Below, one piece after another: positions 48,089 through 58,210 of a stretch of 64,000 nucleotides of DNA (position 1 is the first letter of the stretch; each line of letters opens with the position of its first letter). The DNA is from Buxus sempervirens (taxonomy: Eukaryota > Streptophyta > Magnoliopsida > Buxales > Buxaceae), in contig OX387187.1 in the NCBI GenBank assembly GCA_947561395.2, positions 7,508,976-7,572,975 on the forward strand, read 5' to 3'. Made by a program: the position numbers and the translations under genes. The notes beneath the pieces were generated by a model. The model had not been told where the DNA came from. It ran no database searches and saw only the letters and a list, made by a program, of their open reading frames with translations.

Positions 48089-50378
48089 TGTGAGACATGG
48101 AAAAAATCACCGGGATGATTTCCCCTCCGTCAACACACGGGCTCGACTTAAAAACGTGGGAGTCGCCCCCATTCAGATTTTGGAGGTGTGAATGGACACC
48201 AAAAGATTAAAAATAAGCAAAAGACAAATCTAGAGTAAAAATAACCCTACTTGAAAATAAAATCCAGAGATGGGTAAGGGGATTAGATTATGAACGGGGG
48301 AAGGTGTTAGGCACCCTCATTCACCCACACAAGGTGGTTGCCAAGTGTTGCTCATGCTAAAGAAATAAGAAAGCTTGCTAAAAATCCTTAAAAACCTTGA
48401 AAAAGGACAAATGTATGATATCTTCACATGAAAATCCAAATGAATTCCAGATCCTCTTTTATGTCAATATCATTTCTGGAATATCACCAAAAGATGGAAA
48501 TCAAAGCAAAAGTTGCACAAAACCAAGTTGAGTCAAATCCGGAAAATTCGGTAAAAGCAATAACCATTTGTCTTGAAATCATTCAAATCTAATTTAAATT
48601 GAATCAAACCAAATTCATTTGAAATATTATGATAGATAGAATAATCATGCAAATTTTCAATCCATTCCGATTAAAATCCTAAGAGTTATGCCTCTTTTAA
48701 AGTTGCTGCTGGAGATAATTAAAAGTGACAAGTAGGCAAGTTTGGAAAATCACCTAGAAAAATCGGCTCCATATAAATCCATGAAATTCGGTTTGAATGA
48801 AGTATGTATGGCCATCTTTCAAAGGAAACTAGCCTCATAAAAAAATTCATTTGGATGTGTCTTGGGTGACTTCCCGAACAGGCCCCGAGGATCACAAATT
48901 AACCCAGAAAAGTGCTGTTGAGCAGTTCTGAGTAAATCTGCTATCCATGACACAAATTAAATCAAAATATTATGAAACCAACTGGATTTAAAAATAGACT
49001 CATAAAGGAGTTCCCAGAAACAAAAATCACTCAAATCGGATTTAAAACAAGCAGATGGCGCCCATTCGAAGTGATAGGTTCAACAGTTTGACCTGAACTG
49101 ACCTCTCAACTTTGACAGAATGGTGTCAAAAATCTGCTTCATAAAAATTGATGAAATTTGGTAGACATAAACTAGAAAGCCTCACCTTTCCCATGGTTCT
49201 GGAATCACTCCAAAATTCATCCGGATGATGAAGTTATGAGTGTCCGAAGTTAGGGTACAGTTGCTGTCAAGTTAAGCCTTTCTTGAGTAAAACCAAACCA
49301 AAACAGTGATAAAGTGTGTGCAATTCGTGCAAGATGAATCAAAATCCTTTAAAAACATTCCATAATTGCTTGAGGCCATTTATTTCAGATTTATTACAAC
49401 GAATGCAATAAATCCTAAATGTGAGCCTATCTCGCCAAAATCACGTGTTATATATGTGTAGGTGTAAAAATCCATTCAAGAACAATATAACAACATATAG
49501 CATGCATTCATATCAATCAAAGGGGTTCTAGAACAACCTAGGGTTCCGTTCCATTATCGTTTCCCTTAGTTCTCTCCCCCCGTTAAATACGGTTCTTCAA
49601 GATAATCTTGGGGTACTTTGAATATGAAATGGTTTGCATAGATTCAAAAGGCTTATTCAAATAGGTTCTAGCACTAGGATCAATCCCCAGTATCGTTTCT
49701 CCTAGATCCCGCCTTCACGTTTTACGGTTAGGGGGAGTCTTGAGATACTTTGAGTAGGGGAAGGGTTTTCACACACATATCATAGGCCTTATTCTACAGA
49801 AAGGTAGAAGAAGAGATCTAGATCTAGAATGTAAAAACAATAAAATAAAGGAGAGGTTGGAGGCTTACTTGGGTTCTGGAAGCAGTCCTGCAGCAGTTCC
49901 CTTCTTCACTCGGAGCTCTTGAATCTCCAACTTATGGCCATTTGCTTAAGGAGGAGCCTCCTATTTATAGGCAAAGGCTAGGGTTAGGGTTTGCATGATG
50001 GTAGACACAACCTAATGTCTAGAGCCCACTAACCTTAACCCTAAGGCTGTTTCCGAGATTTCCATTCCTTTAATGAATGCTATGATGATAAAAAGTGAAA
50101 TCTCTCGGAAAACCCTAATTTTGAGCAAAACTTATGTATCCGACATATCAGGTTGGATACACAAGTTTCTTAATGTATCCGGCATATGATGCCGGATATA
50201 CTAAAGCCTGCTTTTATCCGGTATATTCCATCGGATACGAAGAAAGACACTTGTATCCGACCTGAGTTGTCGGATACAAGGAAAAAACTCATTTTCTCAA
50301 ATTTTGTGCTAGCTTCCAAGGAAATAATGATTTTTGCCAATTATTCCTCATTTTTACTGTGCAATTTGGGGTGCTACA
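48089..50378 (-). mobile_element. Solo LTR of Ogre/Tat-like family, minus orientation
   Basis: On the minus strand it starts TGTAGCACCCCAAATTGCAC at 50378 and ends TTTTTTCCATGTCTCACA at 48089. The plus-oriented LTR at 57613-60037 has the same ends and shares inner blocks, such as the GTGCCTAACACCTTCCCCCG block and the GGCGACT block near the 3' end. Flanks GTACC and GTATC differ at one base, so this is a solo LTR of 2290 bp with an aged target duplication. Confidence 0.88.
50135..50279. repeat. Four-hairpin array, TATCCG/CGGATA stems
   Basis: Four inverted repeats lie at 50136-50160 (GTATCC...GGATAC), 50176-50198 (TATCCGGCA-TATGA-TGCCGGATA, perfect), 50215-50237 (TATCCGG...TCGGATA) and 50251-50279 (TTGTATCCGAC-CTGAGTT-GTCGGATACAA, perfect 11-bp stem). 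They lie 99-243 nt from the 5' end of the LTR in its own orientation. Seen directly in the sequence. Confidence 0.9.
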
Positions 50379-50559
50379 GTATCCAATTTTGGTATCAAGC
50401 CAAACGTAGTTCAATTATGACAATTTAGGTTTGAATTTGAGTTGGTTTATTTTTAATTGCGACTGAACTTAGTTTAATTTGTCGGGCTGCCTAAATACCC
50501 AAATTCTTGGGATCAAGTCATGACGTAGTTCAAAATGATAATTTAAGTTTGAATTTAAG

Positions 50560-51000
50560 GTATTAGACCATAAAAGATCCTATCTTATATTTAATTTGGT
50601 TTATTTTCATTAATTGGACCATTACGATCCAATTTAATTGGGTTTAATTTTTAAGGCATTGGACAATAAAAGACCATACCTTATGTTAAACCATTTGAGT
50701 TTTGATTTGGTTAATTTGATTTGGGTTAAACCGCAAAGAGAAAGCGGTTTAATTTGAGAAGATTTGATTGGATTTGATTTAATTTATGTGGTTCAACGTC
50801 TAAGGCATTGGACCATAGAAGATCATACCTTAACTGAACCAAAAGTCTAATTTGCTTAATTAGTTTAATTTGGATTGAACCATAATGGAAAAATGATTCA
50901 ATTTATGAGAATTTAATTTGGCATGGTTTAATCCCAAGGCATTAGACCGTAGAAAATCCTGCCTTAGACTGAACCACAAAGTTTAATTTGAGAGATTAAT
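50560..51000. repeat. Degenerate tandem units, AAGGCATTGGACCATA type
   Basis: About four units begin near 50559, 50651, 50801 and 50933 with (A)GGCATT(G/A)GACCATA(G/A)AAGATC(C/A)TACCTTA-like sequence, spaced 90-150 bp. Each is followed by TTTAATTTG-rich filler. Each unit head is itself loosely palindromic (AAGGCA...TGCCTTA). Confidence 0.6.
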
Positions 51001-52789
51001 TCAATTTAACCACTTTTATGACTTGACCCGTAAAGGGAAAACATTTTTGATTTGTTGGTTAAATTTAATCACTTTAATAAATTGAACAAAGGAGGCAACG
51101 GTTTAATTTAGGTGAACATAAAGTACATGGAGGCTGATTTGAACCATCTTGATTGCAAAATGTTGTTTGAATTGGCTTGATACCATTAAATACAGAATTT
51201 GGTTTAATTTTAGGATGATTTTGGTTCAATTCAATTTTAGAACAATTTCGGTTCAATTTAAGATGTTTATAATTTATTTTAGTTTTAGGACAATTTTAGT
51301 CCAATTTAGTTTAAGGAAAATTTCAGTCCATTTCAAATTTGAGTTTAACCCACTTTTGGGTTAGTTTGCTTCAATTAAAGGGCTTTATGTGAACCATTTG
51401 ATAAGTTTTGGGTTTGCAAACATTCAACTTATTTTGTTTTTTATATTGGGTTAATCAATTTTGAGAGAAAATTGAATTAGAGGGTTGAACCGGGCTCTTT
51501 TGTGCTTTTATATGCAAACTAGTTTGGTTCAAAGCACTTTTGGGTGCTTTTACTTGATGAAAAAGATCAATTGGATTCTTACATCTCGTTTTATGATATA
51601 ATTTAAGTGAATATAGGTTTCAGAAAACTTATGGGATTTTTATGAATTTTCTCGGTTTTTTCTTGTGCCAGATTAGGTTTAAATTGGGTTAAATTTTCAA
51701 TTTCGGGCCAAATCGGGCTGGTTTTGGGGTTCACGAGACATTGGTTCAGGCAGTTTGGGTCTACCCGCATGCGTCGGCCATGTCTGGGTCATCGAAACGG
51801 TCCAGGCAAGACGAAACAGGGTCGAAGTGCTTGGGCTTGGGCCGAGACAGGGGCGTGTAGGTACAAGGGCCAGGCGAAGCAGGTTTATTATTTGGGTACC
51901 GGGTCAAAGCGAGCTGGAGTGAACATGAAAAATGTCATTTTTGCCCCTGTTTTTGCTTTGAATTTGCAATTTGTACCACTTGTTGACCTCAGGATGTTTG
52001 TAGATGGTTTTTAATGGAATTTTGAACATTATAGCACCATTTTTTTTGGGTCTGAAGCTCACTTTTATGGGTTTTACACGCTGAGAGAGGCTAGGTTGTC
52101 CATAAAATAATTCCATCACCATCTCATGAATTTTTTAATTAAATTTTCCTGCATGACTCTTGTCTACCGTATATCATACTTTTAATAACTTGGGACATGA
52201 AATTTTAGAGTTTGAAAGATAACAAGTGATCAATAGAATAATCCTTGCATCTCTAAACCCCAAAATTACAAAGAGATAATTTGGAGCACTCACATGAGAA
52301 CAAGTGATCCGTAGACGAATCCTTTTATCCCAGCGTTCTGGTCATATTTCGTCCAATTTCCCAAACTAAAAGAAAAGAATAAAATACTGTCAAGAAGAAG
52401 AGAGGAAAGAAAACTTTAATGAAATTCTTCCATTATACCTATGTTTCCTGCAAGTTCTCCTCTCCCAAGAGAGTCTTCTTTAGGAGATCTGCAAACGTTG
52501 TATGCCTTCTGCGAATGTATCCCGAGAGGTAGTAATCCGAAAAGTCCCTTCTTCGTTGGGAAGTCCTTCAGTTTTATAACAAGACCCTCCGTTAAAGATC
52601 TTGACATGTGGCTTCATGATAAGGGTGTGGGAGTCAGATACAACCCCATTCTCTATCGGGTAGTTAACAAACCACTTCCCAAATCTTTCTTCCTGGTTTT
52701 ATTATTATCATGATTCTTTTTTATTTCTATCTCTCAAAACATAGAGAGGGGGACGTCCCTTTCTTTTTTTAATTGAATATATATGTATT

Positions 52790-52889
52790 AAAAGAAGTTG
52801 AATACTCCCCTTCTTATTTGACTCGTGCATGTGCATATATATATATAAAAGAAGTTGAACACTCCCCTTCTTATTTGGAGTCGTGCATG
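52790..52889. repeat. Two-copy 57-bp tandem repeat
   Basis: AAAAGAAGTTGAATACTCCCC continues to TCTTATTTGACTCGTGCATG at 52790-52831 (written in two parts) and recurs at 52847-52889 with few changes, separated by a short TA run. Confidence 0.8.
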
Positions 52890-53129
52890 AGATAACGAGG
52901 GTCGTGCATGTGCATGACCCATGTCTTTTTTTATTCCTCCTTTGTTTTTTTGTTTCTTCTTTTTTTTTTCTTTTTGGACGTGGCTTGTTGCATGCCACAT
53001 CATCAAACCCTTTAACATGCATGTTGCACAACTCTCGCGCATGTGTATCCCCTTTATCATTTTGTTTCTTTTTTTACATTTTTGGACGTGGCAAACAATG
53101 CCATGTCATCAAATTTTTTGTGCAAATAC

Positions 53130-53290
53130 TTATATTGGTTTTTGGCCTCCACATGTATCTTGTGGACTGTTTTCTCTCCAATGTATCTTCGGATAAGTTT
53201 GGTTCCTCTCCATAAATCTTGGACTGAGGTTTTGGATCTCCAATAGATCTTAGGTTGATGTTGGCTTCTTCCATGTACCTTGAGGATGAT
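53130..53290. repeat. Degenerate ~40-bp tandem repeat
   Basis: Variants of CTCCA(C)ATGTATCTTGTGGA and TTGGTTCCTCTCCATAAATC recur about five times (near 53148, 53177, 53205, 53237, 53266), always as 'TCC-AT-A-ATCTT-G' followed by a T/G-rich run. The array lies at the right part of the composite insertion. Confidence 0.55.
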
Positions 53291-53965
53291 TTTATGTTAG
53301 AATTGTATTTTGTAAATTGGTTTGGACATATTTTCGGATTTTGGTTTTAATGTCTAGCAGGCATAGCTCATTACAGATCCATAGTATAGCTAGATAGTGA
53401 AATGGGTTTGTCTTTGTTTGGTTATCCCCGTGGTTCATTTATGCATTTCCACCTTGTAACTTGGTCAGGCCTTCTTGTATCTGATTGAGCTAGAGTAATC
53501 CATTTCTGCCGTGTATCTCAGTGAGGTTTCTCTAGTTATTGTTACAATGTAATTGGATTGTACTTACGAACCCAAATAATGTATTTGGTTTGGATGCTCC
53601 GCCTTCTTATGATGTCTATGTACTGTATCTGGCCAGCTTTATACAAGACGCGAGGTAGCAATTGGAATGGGTTCTTAACCTCTGAAAAAATTCTTATTTC
53701 ATGAGTCTTGTGATGTCACATGGTTTGGTATTTGGTTTAATACTCGGTTCGGCATTTGTTTGTTTATACACTGTTTTTGGAAACAATATTTTTATTATGT
53801 TGGAAAACTCATAGATTCTACGAATTCTTATTTCACATGTTGGTTTACTTCGCTTGTTGATTGGTTTGTTGTTTTATAATTAGCTCATGAACTATTTTTG
53901 GGAAAATGTTGGAAAATTTGTTTGTAGCATGCATTGTTTCTATTATTGGGATTTAATACAATCAA

Positions 53966-54366
53966 ATAATAGAATCTGGCTTTAAAATAATATTATATTA
54001 TTTTGTTTAATATAATATTATATACAATATATCATATAATATTGTACCATGTATAAAATAAGTGTTAAATATATAATATAATATTGTACTGTCAATTATA
54101 TATCATATAACAAAATATATTATATTTTGTTACTTTACAATGTTATTATTTATTATAAATATGTATTATATAATCTGCAGAATCACAGATTTTGAAAATT
54201 TAAACACCAATGCCCATAATCCCTATAATCATTAATAAAAAAAAAAAGTATATTCTATTTATGGACTTGATTATATAATCAGATAATAGAATCCGGCCTT
54301 AAAGTCCCAGCCAAACACACTTTTAGGATTATGGAATCTGGTTCTACTAGAATCCAGATTCTATAA
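53966..54366. mobile_element. Truncated second copy of the AT-rich MITE
   Basis: Left ATAATAGAATCTGG and right ACTAGAATCCAGATTCTATA match the inner terminal repeats of the MITE at 2679-4132. The right 200 bp matches about 3935-4113 (AATCACAGATTTTG, AATCCCTATAATCA, CCAAACACAC). The outermost ~18 bp of both ends and most of the AT core are missing, so this is a shorter derivative without visible TTA duplication. Confidence 0.75.
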
Positions 54367-54599
54367 ATTCTCAAATCTAAATCTCAACTATAATCTATTA
54401 ATTTTTATTTTTATTTTGTTTTTGTTCCTTTTCTAATTTATACCTTTTACTCATAAATTAATATAAAAAACTGTTAAAATTTTATTTAATTTTTTGTATA
54501 TTTTTCTTGAAAGTTTTCATATATTTAAAATTTTTTTTACTAATTTCATATTTAAAATATTAATATTAATTTTGCAACGACAAGCTAGTAAATAGCTCC
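54367..54599. other. AT-rich unassigned DNA
   Basis: T-rich stretch with no recognisable feature between the MITE copy and the Copia fossil. Confidence 0.4.
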
Positions 54600-55810
54600 A
54601 AAGTCACTGAGTTACAAGGATATGTACAATTCTGAGTTACTAGACCTATCAAAGTTCTTAGACCCTGATTTCAACCCAATAAATTCCTGCCATAGTCATT
54701 GCCAACGTGTGATATTCCACCTCAATAGAAAACTGAGCCACAACTAGTTGTTTTGCACTGATAAAACATGACCCAATAACTCAAACGAATCACTAAATGC
54801 AGGACGATAGTTCGACGAGTATAATAGAGACCAAAATCCACTGAACCTTTTAAACGACGAGAACCCACTTGGCGAAAGTCCAAAGAGCAATTGTTGGAAC
54901 ATGAAGAAAATGACAAAGTTGATCTACTACGTAAGCTATTTCTCGCCAAGTAAGAGTACAGTATTGGAGTGCTCCAATGATCTAGTAACATTCTGTGATT
55001 TTTAAGAATGTCTCTCCTTCATATGAAGATAACTTGAAAACCAAAGGCACATGGAACAGGCCTTGGCTCCTATCATTTTCGCTGTGTCCAGGACATCTAA
55101 AATAATTTTCTTTGCTGTAAATGAATCCCATGACCATCCCATAATAATACCAGAATGGCATGGAAATATGTAAATCAACAAGATCATTAAGAGCAAAATC
55201 AGCCTTCAATTTTGAGATCAAGGCAAAAATCATGTCAGTGTATGTCCCCATTGTCTTTGAATGCCAATCCACCACCATTACCTGCAGCTATGGTTTCATT
55301 CCCGATTTAAACTTCCGGTGGAAGTATAATTGGCTTTCTCGAGTTAGAATGGTTGTGCTTTTTAGCAGCTACCATGGAAAAGTTAAGTGAATTTTGGTTC
55401 TCAAGGAAATTTCATAAAAGAGAAATTGCAGCTGAAAATCTCAAGTGGCATATATTTGTCACCCACAGCAAAAGAACAAGAAATGACCAATGGATTATAA
55501 TCAGGATTCAAACCAACAGTCAAAAAGGTTATAAGATCCAATTTGTTCACAGGTTTACCAACTGCTTCAAGCTGATTTTGCCAATAGTTTTGCTTCTTTC
55601 AGGTACCCAAGCAATTTTTACTCCCTTGAGTCATATTCTACAACTGATGATTCAGAAGATTGATTCTGAATTTGGACTGGAACGCATAATGGTTGGAAAG
55701 AGTTTGCCCAAGCTTGCTTTGTTGTGGGAATGCCATAAGTTAATAGAGAGAAGTTTCTCGGCCAAAGTTGCATTGATCTAGGAAAGCACAAGCAGAACCT
55801 TCTTCTGCTG
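54600..55810 (-). mobile_element. Ty1/copia fossil (gag piece, RT, RNase H)
   Basis: On the minus strand, about 55600-55440 resembles the copia gag UBN2-type region (LEAVGKPVNKLDLITFLTVG). About 55230-54990 resembles the end of copia reverse transcriptase (ISKLKADFALNDLVDLHI), 54900-54800 the RT tail (RLKGSVDFGLYYT) and 54730-54620 the RNase H EVEYHTLAMTMAGIYWVE block. Gag lies next to the RT, so the middle of the element is missing. It is a broken and probably old fossil with many breaks. No LTRs were recognised. Confidence 0.72.
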
Positions 55811-55898
55811 AGTAAGATTTCAGGATTAAATATTTCTTTTCCTGCACAGTCAAAAGATGAGTTGAGGTGGTTTGGTATAAAAAGTGGGGTTTTTTAAG

Positions 55899-56025
55899 CT
55901 GCATTTAGTATATAAAGTGGGGTGTATGTGCCATGTTTTTTGGAAAGAAGTACTGCAATTTGTGTACAGAGGAGATGCATTTTGAAGGAACAACATAAAA
56001 TAAAGTGAGACCAAAAAGAAATTGG
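55899..56025 (-). pseudogene. Fragment of a PAE gene: one exon plus intron edge
   Basis: This 127-bp stretch aligns by eye with about 13239-13370 in the pectin acetylesterase gene: GCATTTAGTAT, GTGTATG, GCCATGTTTT, GTGTACAGAG, GAAATTGG and the blocks between. It therefore covers most of the exon encoding [16 protein letters not shown] plus the adjoining intron. Intron sequence is included, so it is a DNA-level copy and not from mRNA. Both breakpoints are sharp, and the exon part carries small deletions and substitutions. No other exon of the gene is seen nearby. Confidence 0.85.
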
Positions 56026-57612
56026 GATATTAATTAACCCTATCCTATCCTATCCTATAAGTGTATTGCTTTTTCCTTCGTCGTCCCAAATTAGGGAATT
56101 TTGAATTAAAAAAATTCCTATATTTTAGAATCTTGCACGGACAATTATTTAACACGATTGGACTTCTCGATGGTACAGCTTGTTGCTTCTTCGTATGGCT
56201 GCTTCTTTTGGCAGCCTCGAAGGGACGGGGTGGGATGCTACAGGGTCAATTAGGAGTGGCAGGATTTTTCACATGAAAGAGGGGGAAGAAACTGTGCCAA
56301 TGATGGGTTCTTGTGCTTGCTCCTTCTCCGAAGTATCTGATGACGGTGAAGACCGGAAGACTACCATGGTCTGTGAAAGCCAGAGAATATCGGTATTCAA
56401 TCGTATATTTTTTTAACTCTTTACCGGTCCTATTGACTGCAATTTGGGTGTAATAGTGTCCTACTGAATGCTGGTGCGCCTCCAATCCATTGGAAGGATA
56501 CTGCTACCATGAATAGGTTACTCAGCACAAGAAATGTATATTGTATTGGATTTTTTGCCATTGCCGTCTTCATTGCCAACTTCGTGTAAAGAGCATCGAG
56601 TTGAAGGTAAGGATTGGGCTTTTTCTTTTTGTTAAGGATTATATTAAATATATAAAGGTCACCCCTTACTATCAGCTTGAGCTTTTAGTAGGAACGGTGT
56701 TCTACACTTTTTTACTTTTCTAATTTAAGGTTTCTTCCATTTTCATTCTTACTTCATCTTCTATTTTAGGGTTTTTTTTTCCTTTAAAAAAAATTTTCCT
56801 ACTGTAAAAACCTTTGTTGCTGACCTGCCAATATATCCAATAGATTTAGAAATCATACGCAATAAAGCCACTACCCTCAACAAGAAAAAAATTTTCCCTT
56901 TCTAGAGGAACCAGTGAAGGAAATGAAGAAGGGAAGCATGAGAGATGAAGAACTTTAATGGGCTTCTACCATAGACAGAGAAAAGTGTATGAGCCCTTGA
57001 TAAAAACGTAAAGTATCGACTTACCATCGGCAATGGCTTGAAGAAATGTGTATTTGCAAAGATATGAGGGGAGAACGAATGGTGAGGGGTAGAGGATAAA
57101 AAATTATAATCAAATGCATCAGAGCCCAATGCTATTTTAAATTAAAGTTGTAGGTTTTGCCAAGCTCTACAACTTTGAATTAAAGTTGCAAGTCAAAAAG
57201 TCTATTGGGGGTGTTGGGTTAAAATCTAGCATCCTGCTATGGTATGAGGAAATAAAGTTGCGCACTAACCAATAACTTAATTTATTGGTCTAGTGGTAAG
57301 CTCTTGATCCTAAGAAAGTCTTATGTCCCATTTGACAAAAATCGTGGTCGAATGGCCATGGCTCTTTCTTTGAAAACCCAATAAGGCTTTTAGTTCCAAA
57401 AAATTAATCTATCAATGTCCACTATGAACATACAAGAACTCTTAAAACTCTAATGTAACAAGATAAAGCCTTATACAAAAATTTTAGGCAGCCACGGATA
57501 GGGAAATCGTGAGAAAATTATAAGTTGACATAATTTTATGGAAGTTTTAAGTTTGTGGATAGGATGCCCATGGAAACCATCTTATGAGCTCGATGTTGCA
57601 ATATTGTAGACC
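56026..57612. other. Unassigned DNA with small repeats
   Basis: A CCTAT-type pentamer repeat lies at 56039-56058. Short overlapping frames at 56061-56485 and 56902-57129 have no recognised domain. At 57286-57355 a TGGTCTAGTGG motif (like a tRNA A box) is followed 59 bp later by TGGTCGAATGG (weakly like a B box), so a decayed tRNA-derived SINE is possible but not established. Confidence 0.35.
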
Positions 57613-57724
57613 TGTAGACACCCCAAATTGCACTTCAATGTAAGAGAACAATCAAAATGAGTTTTAAATGTTTTATTTGAGCTTTGAAATGTGTCAAAAA
57701 CTCAAAAATACTCAAAAGGGTACT

Positions 57725-57992
57725 AACCGCACTGTATATGCGGTTTTTGTGAATTTGGTCTCAACCGCCCTGTGTATGCGGTTGCGACCGCGCACACAGC
57801 ACGGTTGAGGTTCATGCTTCTTGCGTGAGCTGCCACGTGGCTTCTAGAAGCTTAGGCCGTTAGGCCACATCGATAGTAATCATGAGGAGCGTAACTGAAT
57901 TTGAGCCGGCCTGTGTATGCGGTTGAGATGAATTTGCATGGAAACTACACATAGAGTCGCGGTTTTGTTGAAACCGCACTGTGTATGCGGTT
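57725..57992. repeat. Hairpin array, AACCGC/GCGGTT stems, in LTR
   Basis: Units are at 57725-57745 (AACCGCA-CTGTATA-TGCGGTT, perfect 7-bp stem), 57763-57783 (AACCGC-CCTGTGTAT-GCGGTT), about 57786-57807 (the same motif on the other strand), 57905-57925 (decayed left arm) and 57972-57992 (AACCGCA-CTGTGTA-TGCGGTT, perfect). GCGGTTTTGTTGAAACCGC at 57956-57974 adds an overlapping palindrome. They lie 112-380 nt from the LTR start, upstream of the TATA-like site. Confidence 0.9.
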
Positions 57993-58190
57993 TTGCTTGT
58001 TTTGTGCATTTGCGAAAAGGCTCAATCTCTGAGCCTTATTTACGCATATTACCTCTCTCTTAGGGACTTGAACTCCCTGTTTTACCCTCCGAAACTTGCG
58101 AAATTACTCCAATTCAAGCCTTTAATGGGAATTGGAATAATCTAGAAGTGTTTTTAGGCATACCCTTGGGACTTTTATGCCCTTGGTTGT

Positions 58191-58210
58191 GCCTATAAAT
58201 AGAGGGGTCC
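58191..58210 (+). promoter_or_regulatory. Candidate LTR TATA box
   Basis: GCCTATAAATAGAGGGG is a strong match to a plant TATA box, 580 nt into the LTR and downstream of the hairpin array. Transcription from here would start about 30 nt later, so the LTR hairpins would be upstream promoter DNA and not in the RNA made from this LTR. In a full element they would still be in the RNA copied from a 3' LTR. Confidence 0.55.

Larger units (their letters stand above)
47880..53295. mobile_element. Composite insertion, probably Ty3/gypsy, undefined ends
   Basis: Non-coding and repeat-rich. The sequence on the two sides of the LTR at 48089-50378 (GGATTGCCTACGTACC, then CAATTTTGGTATCAAGCC) recurs once more downstream at about 50450-50540 (GGGCTGCCTAAATACCC, GGGATCAAGTCATGACG, TAGTTC). 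This GCCTACGTA...GTAGTTC block is familiar from large plant gypsy LTRs. Degenerate AAGGCATTGGACCATA-type units follow, then a G+C-richer stretch at 51724-51930 and an unrecognised 90-codon plus-strand frame at 52441-52713. No termini could be paired. Confidence 0.4.
45910..53955 (+). mobile_element. Ty3/gypsy LTR split by a composite insertion
   Basis: Starts TGTAAAACCCTGAATTTTC. 45910 to about 47880 parallels the LTR at 36990 (shared TCCGACCAGCC and GAGGAACTGCATGG-like blocks). About 53295-53955 contains the downstream LTR landmark AGATCCATAGTATAGCTAG followed by AGTGAAATGG, as at 39017 and 5578. The middle (about 47880-53295) is foreign. The right end is lost where the truncated MITE begins. 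Boundaries of the insertion are approximate. Confidence 0.6.

Noticed and set aside
52441-52713. 90-codon open frame as a host gene
   Set aside because: No start context, splice sites or known domain, and it lies within a composite repeat insertion.
52883-53274. Several overlapping open frames of 60-110 codons on both strands
   Set aside because: They arise from pyrimidine-rich, repeat-bearing sequence and have no family features.
57286-57355. tRNA gene or SINE
   Set aside because: The A-box-like motif is good, but the B-box match is poor, the spacing is long, and no cloverleaf can be drawn. Mentioned only as a possibility.
57725-57992. Short palindromic repeats with spacers, CRISPR-like at first sight
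   Set aside because: The window is plant nuclear DNA, spacing is irregular, one unit is inverted, and there are no cas-like genes. They are hairpins inside an LTR.
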